Positions 54,315 through 54,551 of a stretch of 54,551 nt of DNA are shown one piece after another. Origin of the DNA: Caldibacillus thermoamylovorans (GTDB lineage Bacteria; Bacillota; Bacilli; Bacillales; Caldibacillaceae). The position numbers and the translations under genes are program-made. The stretch is from positions 1 through 54,551 of the forward strand of contig NZ_CCRF01000081.1 of NCBI RefSeq assembly GCF_000751775.1, read 5' to 3'. Under the pieces are notes generated by a model that saw nothing but the letters and a program-made list of their open reading frames with translations, was not told the DNA's origin and searched no databases. Each line of letters starts with the position of its first letter. Within the stretch, counting starts at the first letter, position 1.

Positions 54315-54551
54315 ATGGATATTATATCAATAATTGCTAGATTATTAAAGGATACAAAAAGTCTTATTGAATTTGAAGAACAAGTGAAAATTCTGATCCA
54401 GAATGCCTTTACGCAATGGGTTGGAGAAATATTTGAGACGTTAGATAAAACAATTAAGCAAAAAAAGCTGGAGGATGGCTGGGAGTACTGCCGGAGTGAT
54501 AACAGAAGCATTCAGTTTCTATTTGGAAATGTGACCTTTAAACGCTCACTT
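54315..54551 (+). CDS. ISLre2-family transposase, N-terminal part (runs off the window)
   Basis: From ATG 54315 (AGAGG upstream) 79 residues are open to the window end. They start MDIISIIARLLKDTKSLIEF and include FTQWVGEIFETLDKTIK and the segment SDNRSIQFLFGNVTFKR. This matches the N-terminus of UPF0236/ISLre2 transposases, a family common in Bacillaceae. The catalytic part is outside the window. Confidence 0.78.
   Translation, partial: MDIISIIARLLKDTKSLIEFEEQVKILIQNAFTQWVGEIFETLDKTIKQKKLEDGWEYCRSDNRSIQFLFGNVTFKRSL

Overview
The window looks like a chromosome segment of a low-GC Gram-positive Bacillaceae species. Promoters and ribosome binding sites are strong and Bacillus-like, BceRS-BceAB-type and Lic-type gene sets are present, and terminators are hairpins followed by T runs. 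A moderately thermophilic relative such as Caldibacillus would fit, but the species is a guess.

Layout. 1-6.2 kb: small orphan genes, a GNAT acetyltransferase, a GntR regulator with its own ABC transporter, and a MocR regulator divergent from a frameshifted LysE-type exporter. 6.2-9 kb: a small membrane protein plus XRE regulator pair behind 21-bp-phased repeats, nine 52-bp tandem repeats, a cluster of hairpins, and an EamA transporter preceded by a leader peptide and a hairpin that hides its ribosome binding site. 9-14.3 kb: deletion remnants of a two-component/ABC system, a NUDIX hydrolase, a HEPN/MNT toxin-antitoxin pair, a HAD phosphatase and a zinc-ribbon protein. 14.7-21.5 kb: a complete BceRS-BceAB-like antimicrobial-peptide detoxification module and a chemoreceptor.

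21.6-27.6 kb holds the most interesting locus. It is a type I-C CRISPR effector operon (cas3-cas5c-cas8c-cas7, with an internal cas11c start) without cas4, cas1, cas2 or an array. One solitary repeat sits behind cas7. Upstream of cas3 lies a degenerate repeat with its own promoter, a spacer-like stretch and a terminator. The first 17 nt of that stretch match the cas3 promoter/start region at 15 positions, next to a TTC PAM, and the two mismatches fall at positions 6 and 12, where Cascade flips bases out. This is the layout expected of a CreR-like crRNA-resembling RNA with which Cascade would repress its own operon.

27.9-36.9 kb: a beta-glucoside/oligosaccharide PTS operon (EIIA, EIIB, a membrane protein, EIIC, 6-phospho-beta-glucosidase, Lic-type regulator) with an upstream cre site, then dipeptidase PepV. 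37.1-38.4 kb: about 24 tandem 52-bp hairpin repeats. 38.7-42.1 kb: an aldo/keto reductase and a SEC-C/TPR protein. 42.7-54.5 kb: an AT-rich mobile region with a Tn7-like transposition set (TnsA-TnsB fusion, TnsC and two TniQ/TnsD-like proteins), a Gabija-like OLD nuclease plus UvrD helicase pair, and the start of an ISLre2-family transposase at the window edge. All calls come from reading the sequence; no database search was run.
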